From Mansonella perstans (Eukaryota; Nematoda; Chromadorea; Rhabditida; Onchocercidae), in contig JBAMDO010000064.1 of assembly GCA_037074765.1 (NCBI GenBank), positions 185,827 to 249,826 on the forward strand: 64,000 nt of DNA, in the 5' to 3' direction. Positions 37,801 to 49,577 of the stretch are shown here, one piece after another. Each line of letters begins with the position of its first letter. The first letter of the stretch is position 1. The position numbers and the translations under genes are program-made. The notes beneath the pieces are model-generated. The model had not been told where the DNA came from and made no database searches. It saw nothing but the letters and a program-made list of their open reading frames with translations.

Positions 37801-39114
37801 TATCCACTCTGCGCTACAGTTCATTTGGCTTGTTCTAATTGAATATTTTAAATTCAATTTTTTGAAACCTATTCATTTGCATTTTATTCCATTCATTTCT
37901 TTACTCAGCTAAAGTTTTAGTATTGTGCTGATTCGTTTGCCAAATTGAACTGCATTGAAGGTATCATGAAATCGATGAAACAACAGCCAGGTTGGTTTCA
38001 ATTTAGAATTCCTTGAAGTTCAGATGTCTCGTATTTCGCCTTACTTGTTGATTTGCTTACCTTGAATTTTCAACTAGTGGATGGATTAAACGAAACATTT
38101 TCATACCTCAGTATTGATTAAGGGTTTTGAAATGCATTACTGATCTGATGGATAAAAAAAATTGTGAAAGGAGTCCAAATATTAATGATAAATTATAAAT
38201 TGTTTATTTTAATCTGGAATCAATTGGTCCCATAATCAAATGTCTGTAAATTTATTGTAAATTTAATTCTTTTGGCTTTTTGCAGCGTTAATCAAAGATG
38301 CAGCCCATGCACTAAAATGTTTGCTGAAACGAAACTGCAGCGATCTTGCTGCTCAGATGCTCTCTACCGGTATGATTGAATATTTGTTGCAGTTACTCGG
38401 TGATGAAATGAAAGGTTTGTGATATTTAGAATAAAAATTATATTTCATTCAAATCTTATTGCACGAAAAATGCAATTTTTCTAAATGTTTGACTATTTGT
38501 GACACTGTGTTTCTGCAATGATACATTTTTCTTCAGATACTTTTCGATTTATACTTTCCTGCAGAAATATTGTTTTTAATCATTCAAAATAATGTAAATT
38601 ACTTTCCATAAAATGCACTTCTCACTTTTACATAAGAAATATTTACCGCATTATCTATGCATAAATAATTTATATTTTCCCGAATCTCTCTTTTCAAGGT
38701 GTGGATAGTATTGCTGCAGCGAAAGCAGAAATAGTAGCTGCATTAAAAAATGTCTCGTTAGATTTGCAGTATGGAGCTAAAATTACTGAAATTTTGGGTG
38801 AATCTTCTATTTGGGCACAATACAAGGATCAACGGCATGACCTTTTTATACCAGCGAACAACTTGCATGCCATTACAGGTGAATACTTTGGCGAATTGTC
38901 GATATTTTCCAGAAACACTTACCAGGCTGCGTTTATTCTAATATTACCTATGGTCTTTATATTTAAATCTTGAAAACTTGGCCATCAAATTTAAGCTTTA
39001 ATTTTAGGTGCGCCATCGGGTGTTGCTGGCTATCTAACTGAGCGAATGTTTACACCACCTTCCACAAATTTCACACCGCCTCCTATTTCTTCCAAAAAAA
39101 TGAATCACGAATAA
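19867..39114 (+). CDS. rme-8: RME-8 / DNAJC13, endosomal J-domain protein, 48 exons, about 2245 aa
   Basis: Endosome-associated Hsc70 co-chaperone that controls clathrin removal and retromer-dependent sorting. I could join 48 exons in frame (6738 nt). Landmarks: exon 1 19867-19937, exon 3 20486-20677, exon 12 24599-24806, exon 22 28808-28912, exon 29 31551-31765, exon 43 37130-37369, last exon 39008-39114. The N-terminus ([15 protein letters not shown], then [13 protein letters not shown]) is the PH-like membrane-binding part. A GYF-like segment ([15 protein letters not shown]) begins near 967. The J domain follows near 1300-1360, with HPD at 1325-1327. Four IWN repeats ([11 protein letters not shown] near 768, VIWNNEMRR near 1195, [10 protein letters not shown] near 1634, [10 protein letters not shown] near 1935) are all present. 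The length matches human and C. elegans proteins (about 2240-2280). Exon 9/10 joining (23626 to 23890 or 23896) is the least certain junction, and exon 3 uses a weak GTTAAA donor. Introns are mostly 100-800 bases. Confidence 0.97.
25326..25425 (+). pseudogene. Partial duplicate of rme-8 exon 12 inside intron 12
   Basis: This stretch repeats the end of exon 12 (24716-24815), 610 bases downstream. Over the 70 bases starting AAGCAATCCT I count 11 mismatches (84% identity). The exon reads [20 protein letters not shown] and the copy [20 protein letters not shown], with no stop in that frame. The donor GTGAGA of exon 12 has become ATGAAG, so the copy lacks an obvious 5' splice site and is probably a decaying tandem exon duplication. 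Use as an alternative exon cannot be excluded. Confidence 0.8.
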
Positions 39115-41423
39115 ATTTAGATTCCTGATTTAATTTGATTTTTTTTTTTGGTCTCTATGTTAATGAAAAATAATTTCTTTACTTGTATACTATTACGAAA
39201 ATTATTTACTTGTATACTGTTATGTGATGTAAGAAAAAGTAGAAAAATTAAAAACAGATCATATTTTATCTTTTTAATATTAATTTATTTTCATATGCAA
39301 TGAAGTCTTTCCATTTAACTTTTTCACTGTAACTTGGTTTTTGGTAAAACTTATCAATAATTTTATTTGTAAAGAAGAAAAACGGGAGAAAAGAGTACTA
39401 ACCAGTACCTATAACTTACCAGTAGTGATTTTGATTACTTGATTAGAAAATTATTTAGAAGAAAAAATTTATGCTCTATTTGATACATCGAAATGGTAGT
39501 TTGTTTTCTAAACTTTTTTCCCAAAATACATGAGCTCAATATTTGAGAAAAAAACAGTTAAACAGTTCGATATACATATATGCATTTATATATTATAAGT
39601 GTATGTTTTAAACATATTACTGTTACTACTTAGTTGTCTCCAAGCTGATTTCTGGCTTGCCTATCAATCTTTTTTACCAATGAAAACTATTTTTAGGTTG
39701 TTTTTTATCATTTTTAAATCTTTAGATTTCTTCCTTACATATACAAATTTTTTTTTTCGGTGTGCAATTTTCATGCATTCAAATTTGTTGCCTCTCTCTT
39801 TAGCTTTTTGTTGTTTCACTTTGACGCATTTTCAATTTAAGGTTTTCATTTCAGGTTTAAAGGTTACTTTTTTGATTTCTCGTGCCTTGTTATTCTGTAA
39901 TCTGTAGTTTCATAGTGAAATCAGGAATGGTTTTCTTTTTCTTTTTTATGAAAACCTTTCCATAGAAAAAATTTCAACTCTGAAAAAGTTTGGAATTAAA
40001 TGCCTGTTTGTTGAATTTGGATTTGAAGTTATTAATTACAATGCCAGCATTTTCTTCATTCATTTTATAACTATCACTTTTTTACTTCGGTTTCATTATT
40101 GCCAATTCTACAAAATGTTTCATATCATATGATTTGAATAGGAATCCTGATGACGATCAGTGCGTGCTTCTATTATTTCCGATAAAATGTTAATGATAAT
40201 TCCTATTTCCTATAGAAATTTATTGCAAATATTCTTGGTCTGTTTATTGCTCGTCACGTTTATCATTTATTATCAATGTACGCACTGTGAAATAAAAAAT
40301 AGCCAGTTCTTTATTTGTGTGATAAGTTTATATTAACATAATTTTCGCATTGTCTCCAATTTTATCAAGCAGTAATTAATTTCCTGCACACATTCCCGGC
40401 TTTTAATTCCAAATACAATTTTAAACTTTAACTTTTACAACTTTTTCCTTTTTTGTTTCATTCTGTTTTTCAGAATTCATTCACTATCCTTTATATTGTA
40501 GGAAATATTTCTTTCAATAATTGACACTTTCCTTGCCAAATTTATATGATTTAAAAAATTTTTTCCCTTTTTAAAATCAATTTTTTTTCTTTTTAAAATA
40601 TCTTCCAATAGTTTATATTATTATGTTTATATTTGATTATTAATTAGAATATATAGTCATATGCAAGAAATTTGAATTGTGTTTGCAATTTGATCAGCGA
40701 TTTTTGTTCCGGAAATTTTAATCGGAATACATTTTATTTTGCTCATTTTCTTCACGCTATCATTATTTATTGCCGAATGAAGATTTTGACAGAATGGGGA
40801 TCATGATGTCAAGAGAAAATATTTTAATTTCTACTAATTATGTGATATGAAATGACTTCTGGTAATTATGTGATGTGAAATGCCACGTCGATTTTAGCAC
40901 ATTTTGACGCTTTGTATGAGAGACTTTATTTGTAAGTTTGGTAAGAGTTATCATAATTAATGAAGAAATGTAAATTATTGTTACTTATTCATATTACTAT
41001 ATCAATAGTTAAAACAACTAAATGATTAATGCTATTACATTCGTTACTCTTACTGCTACACTATTTAGTATACTCGTTCCTATTCAGTTCGTTATCGTAA
41101 TCGGCATGATAGGAATAAATATTATTTCAATTTTCATTAAAGTTTCATTTTTTATTGTTTGCCTACGAACATTCTAAAGAGAAAGAAATTTGAAGCGGAT
41201 GTGAAAATTCAATTTAATTTAAAAATTAGTTCGAAAATCTAGTACATGCTATGGTTATGTCTTAATTACATCTAATAATCTTCACAGTTATATCTATTTT
41301 GCCAAATATTTTTTCTTACAATTTTTTTTATTTTTTATTCCTCTGAAATTTTAGAAAACTATCTTCCAGTAATAATTTTAAATTCATGAAAATTTATTCT
41401 CAAAAGAATTAACTGTTTATAAT

Positions 41424-41528
41424 ATGAGCATTGATATGCGTAAATTTCAAGTTAAACAATGGCTAGAGAAAGGTCGTGAATTCTTACAACAAGTTAAATG
41501 CGAATTTGTAGTTGACGAATATAAATGA
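41424..41528 (+). other. Coding-like island A (34 codons, unrecognised)
   Basis: An open frame from ATG to TGA. It reads MSIDMRKFQVKQWLEKGREF and continues with LQQVKCEFVVDEYK. The residue composition (Trp, Gly, Glu, Gln, Asp) differs from the Lys/Asn/Phe/Ile-dominated noise frames around it. CAAG|GTTAAA- and TTT|GTAGTT-type donors exist inside it. I do not recognise the family. It may be a first exon, a relic, or chance. Confidence 0.25.
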
Positions 41529-42633
41529 CAAGTGCAGCATATTCATTTCTCATTGTTAAAGCAAATTCAATTGCAATATTTGATTTTGCAGCGATAAAAA
41601 TTAGTGCATCGACTTTTTGTTGACAATCTAATAGTTAATGCGTTTAACAAAGATTTGAAATTCAATGCTTGTTTAATAAAAATGTTAAAAATGAATCACA
41701 AAATTAAATTATTAATGTTGAATCCAAATTTTTTATTCATACATTTTGGGATGCAAGAAAATTGTTTATCTAAATTTTTGTCAGTTCAAATGAGCCTAAA
41801 CTTATTCATCTAAACTGCTATCAGTTTAAACACCTAAGTTTGTCGGTCTAAGCTGCTATTAATTTTTAATAATTATGTTGGCTCATTAGGTTAAACTGAA
41901 AAGTAGAAAACAAGGCTATGATGTTGCATTGAAGGTGATCTGATCAAGAAAACGTTGAAAGCCACTACTAGTCTAAACCGTCATCGATTTAAGCCAAAAA
42001 AGTGAAAATGAATTTTTGTATTTTTATCAAACTGAAGTTGATGTCAAAAAGATTTCCATAATTTTGCAAAGTGTAGTTACACATTCAGTTAATCAATGTC
42101 ATCATTACATTTGACATAAAAAAAGCTTCATTTAATAGAACTTTATTTTGCTCTTTGCCAACCTTGGATATTCGCATAATAATAACAACTGTGAATATAT
42201 TAATTTAAATATTAGAAAATATTTAATTACCATTACTACTGATCTCAGTATTTTCATTTCTCTTGTTATAATGGAACTTAAATTTTAACAGCCATTAGTG
42301 ATCATTTCAGATTCGATAGTATCAGTGAGACCAATTATGACAACAGTAGGAATAATAACGACGGTACGAAAATGTTAGCTTTATTGATCCAATGAGATGA
42401 TCAGTCGATCGATTTGAGATGGTAAAATAAAAAATTTTTGTAATAATTTTCAAATTTTTCAAAATCACTAACGCTTCATGATCATTCTTCATTCATTTAA
42501 ATATGCGAGACAAATAAATGACACGTAAGCCTTTTTTGAAAAATTTCAAATATCTTAATTTCCCACCTGCCGTTGATACTTCTTTGCCGCGAGATACATT
42601 CTCTTTGTCGGTCAGCGTACATAAGAACATTCT

Positions 42634-42646
42634 TGACCTTTGACCT
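42634..42646 (-). promoter_or_regulatory. Perfect DR1 nuclear receptor element
   Basis: On the minus strand the sequence is AGGTCA-A-AGGTCA, two perfect half-sites with one spacer base. This is the DR1 configuration bound by HNF4/RXR/COUP-TF type nuclear receptors. It is 6.9 kb beyond the homeobox stop codon and 3.5 kb beyond the rme-8 stop, so its target is unclear. Confidence 0.4.
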
Positions 42647-43170
42647 CTTTGAAATCCTGAGATAACATTGTTTTACGCTTATTGCTTCCTACTTTTACTT
42701 TTACTTACTGACTTAATAGTTTACATGGAAGACAGAAAATTGACATACAAACGCAGGCACATAATGGATCAAACATTCAAATTTCGGAAATCTTCAAATT
42801 CCACAACTATTTTCATACAAAAATTATGATCTTTTTTTCCTGAAATTTTAATGGATAATGTTTGCTTGGAAAATGCACTCAATGCGACATATATATGGCT
42901 ATGTAAGCATACATTGAGGTTTTTTTCGAAATTTTCATAAATCATTATGAGGAAGGAAATCAAACTATTAGCTGTTTAAAATAAAATTACACTAATTTTT
43001 ATCTTAAACAGATAATAATTAGTAAATTTTTAATTTTTTAAAGATCGATTAAGCTTTCTGAATTTTTTTGAAATTTTAAATTCAATCAAGTTTTGAACTT
43101 TCGAAGTTTCAGCACTTTATTAATAAATTGTAAACATTTTCCAGAATCTTAGATTGTTAAATCAAACCAG

Positions 43171-43285
43171 AATGGACACATGATCAAGTTATCGAACCGT
43201 ATTTGCAGAAAACTTGCTTACAAGCTATTCAACTATTTTCACCAAACTTCTATTTGGATAGAATTGACACGATAATGTTTATACA
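43171..43285 (+). other. Coding-like island E (candidate internal exon)
   Basis: After an ACCAG acceptor the frame reads WTHDQVIEPYLQKTCLQAIQ then LFSPNFYLDRIDTIMFI, up to a good donor (CA|GTAATA). The sequence has the residue balance of a folded helical protein and no stop before the donor. I cannot assign a family. It lies on the same strand as the other islands at 41.4 and 44.3 kb, and could be part of one gene or of a relic. Confidence 0.35.
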
Positions 43286-44260
43286 GTAATAATCTTTTTT
43301 TGTTTGCTTCGTCTTTTAGCGAATAAAATTAAATTTCAATTGAACATTTCTAGTTTTTTCTATATCTCATTAAATGTCTAATTATTTGATATCTTTTGCT
43401 AATTATTTCAATCCTCCTTCTTTTTTTACTATATGCTATGAATACATCGTTTTTTTATAACTTGCTGAACGACAAATATTTTATCAGAAATATTCTGCTC
43501 AAAGGCAAATTTCATTTCATGAATGATTAATCGAACAAACAAAAACCAGTGAAAATTACTGCACTATTTGAAGAACAGAATAAATTCCGAATATTTTTCC
43601 TGAAACAATTAAATTGATCCAAGATAAATTTTAGCTAAAAATAAATGAATTTATGAAAATTGATATCTGGAATTCAACAATTCGGATAATAATCTTCCTG
43701 CTCCTTTCTTTCTCTTTTTCATTTCATTTCTTATAATCCTTGGCCTTTTTAACTTTTCTTTTTCTTTCATGCAAAAAGTATCTTATCATTTTTCAGTCCA
43801 GTTGTTTGATAGTAATTCAAAATTTTAAATTAAAATTTCAGAAAAAATTCGAAAACTCTGCTTGTTTGCTATGAATTTTCAAATTTTGAAATCTTAAAAT
43901 ACAAAGATTTAACTTTCTAAATTGTCAAAAGTTAAGTTATTGAACAGTTGTATTCATATTAATTTGTAAATATTCATTTTCATAAGCAAGATAATTGTTA
44001 TCATTGTTGCAGCAATTTTCTCCCAAATAACAAAAATAAGCCTGGCAAGTTTCTCAAATTCAAAACAGTTTTCAATCTAGGCTTGTAAAATCATTTCTGC
44101 TCAAACTCAAAATATTTGTTAACTTTGTTAACACAATGAATCTTTTAGGAAGATAAAAATTATGAGTTGAAAATGCAAAAAATGCTTTTGAGTTTTGTTT
44201 TATTTTTCCTTCAAACGATTTATTAATGATATTTAAAATTTTCAACTAAGTTATGCATCA

Positions 44261-44707
44261 TTCCAGACACCACATTGATGCATGCCCCATGAACCAAGTA
44301 TTATTATTTGTTTGAAAGAATTTTGCGATGAAAATTTTCCGGAAGCGCTACAAATAGCAGTTTGTGATTTGGTACGTAATAGTTTTGTGAATTTTGTCGC
44401 TTTTCCAAGAACATCAAAATGTTAAGCGATGAAAAAATGACAAATTGTTATCTTAATTTTTGTCTAATTGCTTCCATTTCGATATGTTAAATATCATTTG
44501 AATAAAAATTTTTAATTATTACTATTTTCCAAAGATTTTTTCCCTTCAAATAATTTATATTTAAAATGTCGCTTAGTAAAGAATTAATTATTGAAAAGCT
44601 TTTGTAGGGCTTTAATTTTATTTTTATAAAAATTGTTCTTTCTAAATTCAAACATAAAATTTTGCGATAAAAATAAAAAAGAATTTTAGGAAGTGACCGG
44701 AGATATG
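44261..44707 (+). other. Candidate start of an unrecognised gene (two exons)
   Basis: TTCCAG at 44261-44266 is followed by a 15-base leader and an ATG at 44282. This is the arrangement of a trans-spliced nematode gene start. The frame gives MPHEPSIIICLKEFCDENFP and then EALQIAVCDL up to the donor GTACGT at 44372. A phase-compatible 18-base piece (EVTGDM) follows at 44690-44707 between TTTTAG and GTGTAG. No further exon could be found with confidence, and no family is recognised. It may be a real short or fast-evolving gene, or a gene fragment. Confidence 0.3.
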
Positions 44708-44792
44708 GTGTAGTCTTCATTTAACTTTGCAAATAATTGGTAGTACTTGAATATTTGAAATCAAATGCGAATTACAGGTATGGTAATTTTCA

Positions 44793-44860
44793 AAAGAATG
44801 TGTATGTGTGTGTGCCTGTCTGTCCATGTCTGTACGGGTGAATATTTGTCTGTCTGCATA
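44793..44860. repeat. TG/TCTG-rich microsatellite
   Basis: A degenerate run of TGTG, TCTG and CTGT units (GTGTATGTGTGTGTGCCTGT followed by CTGTCCATGTCTG). It is a simple-sequence tract with no coding content. Confidence 0.75.
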
Positions 44861-46869
44861 AATAAACAAGTGCTAATACTCTTAAATATAGCAGCTATTC
44901 GCACCCTCAATCAACATTAGCATATGACAAACAATACTACTTTCTTAGTTCTTCCCTTTTCTCCGGTTTCTTCTATTTACATCCGAAAAGTGAATGGATC
45001 AGATTGATGGATATCATCTACAGACATAGATATACATATATGTTATCCATTATTCGATATAACTATTATTACTTGCATTTAATTCAAAAAAAAATGATCG
45101 AAAAAATGAATGGAATTCAAAATTGTTGAAATTTAATTTAAAACATCCTGGAAATAGCAAAAAAACATCTTAAAACAAATAGTGTTAAATAGTATTTAAT
45201 TTAAAATTTAATTTAAAATATAAATCGAATTAACGCAACATATAATTTTAATTTAAGCATTGTAATTAATGCTTGATTAACTTACTTCGCCACTATTAGT
45301 TGTCACATTCAATTAATTACTTCCCCTCATTAGTTATGTCGAATTGATTAAATTTTAGAAATGTCATAAAGTTAAATTACAGAGAACTGAAAAAATGATG
45401 TAAACTTTAAAAAAAAGAGGGGAAATTGAATAAAACCGAACAAAAGGACAATTATTTACAATAAGATTGAATGGTCACTTCTGAATAATGTATTTCTTAT
45501 TTACTAAAAGTATTAGCAAAAGTATAAACATCAGATAGTTGTTATTATGGTCGTTATTACTTGTGGTCGTTGATGAACTCCATTCAATGAAGTTAATGAT
45601 ATTGAAGTAAGTTGATAGAGGTGAGAGGTCTTGGGTGAGCGGCAATTGAAGTTGATGAAGAAAGATGCATGTACGGTGTTTACAAATGATATTACAAGGC
45701 ACGGTAATCAAATTTATACCACTTGTAAATATGGCGCAATTGTAATGATTAAATTTTCATTTCATTTTTTCACTTTTATTTGTTGAAATGGTAGTACTTA
45801 AATTTAAAAAACTGAGAAACTTCAAGTTTTTTTTAAAAATTCTTTCCAAAGCTTGAAATTAATTTTTATTTTTCAGTTTTTAACTCATCGATTAATCAAG
45901 TAATTTAATTTTCAAAAACTCGATTCATCTGTATATTAGGCCAAAGTGTTCCATGTAATTATCTGCTTTAATTAGCGAATGATGAGAATAGCGTTAATTA
46001 AGAGGGAAAAGATAGTCGAGGAAAGAAACTATACAAAAGTTTGAAAAGCCAATTTTTGAAAGTATCAAGATTTGATGAATTAGTTTAATGATTGGATTTA
46101 GTTCTTTTGCTAATAAAACTTTAAAGTGGTGGATAAGGAAAAGTGATGAAAGTAATTTTGTTAATTTAAATGACATTTCTGCTACCATTTTTCTGTTCAA
46201 CCATAATTTTTCCGCAGTGTTTTTGTTCATTTCTTATTTTAAATCTATTAAATAATTTCTTTGTTCATTTCTTGAAATTTGTTTCCATTTTTTGTTCACT
46301 GTTGTGTACTTTTTTTCTCATCGCTTCCAACATCAAAACGAGAAGCGGCTAATTGGCCAATAATAGTTGAATGGATGGGAATATGGGAAACATATCATTA
46401 TCAAGTCAGAATCTAGAAGGTTTTCGGGATGTGTTTCACTAAAAATTTGTGATAGGTTTATAAAAATCTATATAAACTATTAATAAGAGCTACAAAAATT
46501 GGAAAAGCAATCAATGAATTTTTAATTGCATACATAAATTTTAAAGGGCTGATGGAAAAGAATATTAATCGGACATCAAAGGATTTTACGCTCTTTATTC
46601 GATTCAATTTTGACTATCATTAAATGAAAGAGAAGACAATAACTGATGTGCAAATATGCGCATTAAAAATAAGATTATTGCTGTTACTCCTGAAAATTAT
46701 ATAAAAAAATAATTTCAATTTTTTTTTTTAAAATTAAGAAAGGAAACTATTTGCTTTTGTAATAATTTCATTTTCCTTCCTTTTTCATACTTTCATTCTT
46801 TATTGTTTAAGCAAAAAACTATGGAACAAATAATATGTGAAAAAATATATATTATTGGAAATATGTCAA

Positions 46870-46985
46870 CATAGCTTGGCTCCGCGAACGAAGATTTACA
46901 GGATTTTATCCATATTTCATATAGTCTCGCTTGTGACCGCGAAAATAAATATGATATAGGCAAGTGTAGTTTTCAAATGATGCAG
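46870..46985 (+). other. GC-richer coding-like patch of unknown nature
   Basis: CCGCGAA occurs twice about 60 bases apart inside an otherwise AT-rich stretch. After TTTACAG the plus frame reads DFIHISYSLACDRENKYDIG, then KCSFQMMQRKRC, up to GTAAGT. A second frame is also open for a while (AWLRERRFTGFYPYFI). Acceptor and donor flank the first reading, so it could be a single exon, but with two competing frames and no partner exon I cannot call a gene. Confidence 0.25.
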
Positions 46986-49577
46986 CGGAAGCGATGTAAG
47001 TAGTGTATGGGTTTTTCTGCGTTATTTTCTCCATTTTATCCTTAAATGTTATTTGACAATTTTAATATATTCAAATTTTTGTGCTCAATTTATTTATGGT
47101 CATTGCGTTAAATGGTTGAAAATGACTGAATTGTAATTTTAAATGAAAATAAGCAATGAATGTATTTAAAAAAAGAGAAATATTCTTTTGCATTACGTAA
47201 TTAAATGTGCGAAACATATATTTCTATCTGTGAAATTGCTCAAACACCTGTGCTATTTATTTTCTAAAAAATTTTTTTCAAATACAACGACTTTATAGAT
47301 CCATATTATTCAATTATATGTGTAGCAGGTATACTTTCTTATAAATGTATCAATTGATTCTATGATATTCCAATATATACGTCATTTAATCCAATGTACC
47401 AGAACAAATCAGCCGATAGTATCCAGAAAATTGGAAATAAAGAATTATGTGAAAATGGAAAAAAGGATAGAAAATTATCTGCTTGAAGGGAATTGTAATG
47501 ATAGTAAGAAGAAAAACGGAAGAAGGAAAATGAGGAAGAAGAAAAGCGAAGTGAATGAAGAAAGGAAGAGAAGAATGAAGAGGAAAAATGAGAAGGTAAT
47601 ATAGCTTGTAATGCTATTAATTGTGGAATGATAGTTCTCTCTTACCTTTGCATGTTTGGAAACATTTGTGAAAAACAGATAATTTTTATGTATTTTAGAT
47701 GTAAAATTGAAATAAATTTCAGGTTTTGATGAATAAATGAGCCGAAAATGAAGCGCTAACCGACGATAACACTAACCGTTCATTTTCAACATCGGCAAAT
47801 CCTTTCATGGCAGAAATTTCCTCTCAAAGAGGATCGAACATATTTTTCAAATGTAATAAATATTGAGAGAAAACATTGTAATCATTTAACAACAATGATA
47901 ATTTAGCAATAAGACGATGACGAATTTGACTGGAATAATTATAGATTTAACATTTTGTTTTTTTTTAGCCTTTTTTCCTATCCCTAACTTACCCCTTTAA
48001 TTTAATTCAAAATTTGGAATGTTGATAAATGAATAGGAATATACGGTTAACTGATTAGCTGAATGAACGATTAATTGGTTTATTCTATGATAATAAAACG
48101 ATAAACTTTAGATGGATATTTCTAATTGATCACAAAATAGAATATTCCTTATTATTTCTCATCAAAACAAAATGACATGCGATATTGTTAAATTGTTATT
48201 TCGTATTGATTCGTTGAAATTACTGCGATTTAAATACTTGATTAAAAAAATTAAGCAAAAAAATTTTTTTAAATACTTTTTCAATTAAAATGATGTTGAT
48301 TTTCAAAATCAAAAGTTTCGTGTTAATTTAACAAGCTTTCAAATATTTCGATATGTGAATTAAAAAGTTCAATTTTTTCTTAAAACAGAAGAAATTCCTT
48401 TTTTGAAAACTCCTTACATTTTTGAACAACAAAAGTAAGAATGAGGAGAATAATTGAATTAAGGTGCATTTGATTGTTTTGATTCATATGCGGAAGCAGA
48501 ATTTAACTTATAGTAAGGTCAGCAAATAAATATTAAAAAAATATGACTGCAATTACTGTAAAGCATACATATCAAAAAATACGACCGGGTCACTGTACTG
48601 CTACAGTAACCTGTAACCGCAGTCACTATGGATGCAATGAGATACAGCAAACAAACCGTTCTTCCAGTTAGATCATTTAGGAAAAGAATGAAAAATAAAG
48701 AAAGAAATGAAAATTATGGAAAAATTAGAAATTGGAGTTTTCGATTGACTGCTGTACTTCAAAAAGGTTATGAATTGATAGTAGTTTTCTTTGCACCTTA
48801 ATAGGTACTTAAATGAGTTTAAACCAGTTTCCCTTCTTTTTCTTTTTTTCTTCAATTTTCTTTTTTCTTTCCTGAAAAAGTCAACTATCAAAATGTTTAT
48901 GGAAGAATATAATCGTGATTTTCTCTACGCCTGAGTAGGTACTACGAATCATTTCTAAAAAAAAATTATCAATTGAAGAAATTACTGTTTAATGCGCGTG
49001 ATTTCGTATTTACAAAAGTTTTAAAAAGTGAGAAAACAAGCACAAGAGGAAAAAATGCGAAAAAAACTTTATTTTCTGATTTTAGAGAACAATTTAAAAA
49101 ATTTGACAATATAAGCATTAATTATGGTTAAAATTTGTAACGCAATAGAATATGCGAAAAAAGTTTTTAAAAAAGTAAAAGATGAAATACATTCATTTAT
49201 CAACAGAAACAAATTGAAAGAATTTTTAATTTCAATTTAGATCCTAAAATCATTTCGAAATGGATCTTTGTTTGAGTTGAGAACTAACCTTAGGTAATGG
49301 AATTTTTTGAATTTCGTAGAAGTTTCTTCGAAGCTTTCAGTTTTATCAGAATTAATATGGTTTTAATTTGAAATTTTTAAAGTGAAATTAAGTTGCGAAT
49401 ATTGCTACCACTAATTGAAATTTTTATTCCTTAATTCATTGGTCTACAGTAACCCAAAGTTTTCATACAACCTTAATAAAGAGAAAGTAAAAAAGGACTG
49501 ATTTTTTTGTTATTATTGATCAGTTAATTTTAAATTGAATAAAAAATTTTATTCCAAAAAAACTCATAAATATGTGT

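Larger units (their letters stand above)
39115..49577. other. Gene-poor interval with scattered coding-like islands
   Basis: About 10.5 kb between the rme-8 stop and the homeobox gene stop. No complete gene could be assembled. Most is AT-rich DNA with T-rich open frames of no interest (for example 39599-39907). Islands worth noting are listed separately: coding-like pieces at 41424-41528, 43171-43285 and 44282-44371, a DR1 hormone-receptor element at 42634, a TG/TC microsatellite near 44.8 kb, and a GC-richer patch at 46870-46985. Confidence 0.55.

Noticed and set aside
39599..39907. 102-codon plus-strand frame of mostly Phe/Leu
   Set aside because: It arises from T-rich DNA. Its apparent membrane character follows from base composition, and it has no family signature.
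45475..45711. 78-codon minus-strand frame with a Ser/Thr/Asn patch and hydrophobic tail
   Set aside because: No acceptor, donor or neighbouring exon supports it, and the tail is generic AT-rich sequence.
47362..47604. 80-codon frame ending in a Lys/Arg/Glu-rich stretch
   Set aside because: The basic region comes from an AGAAGA/GGAAGAA purine repeat, so it is low complexity rather than a protein domain.
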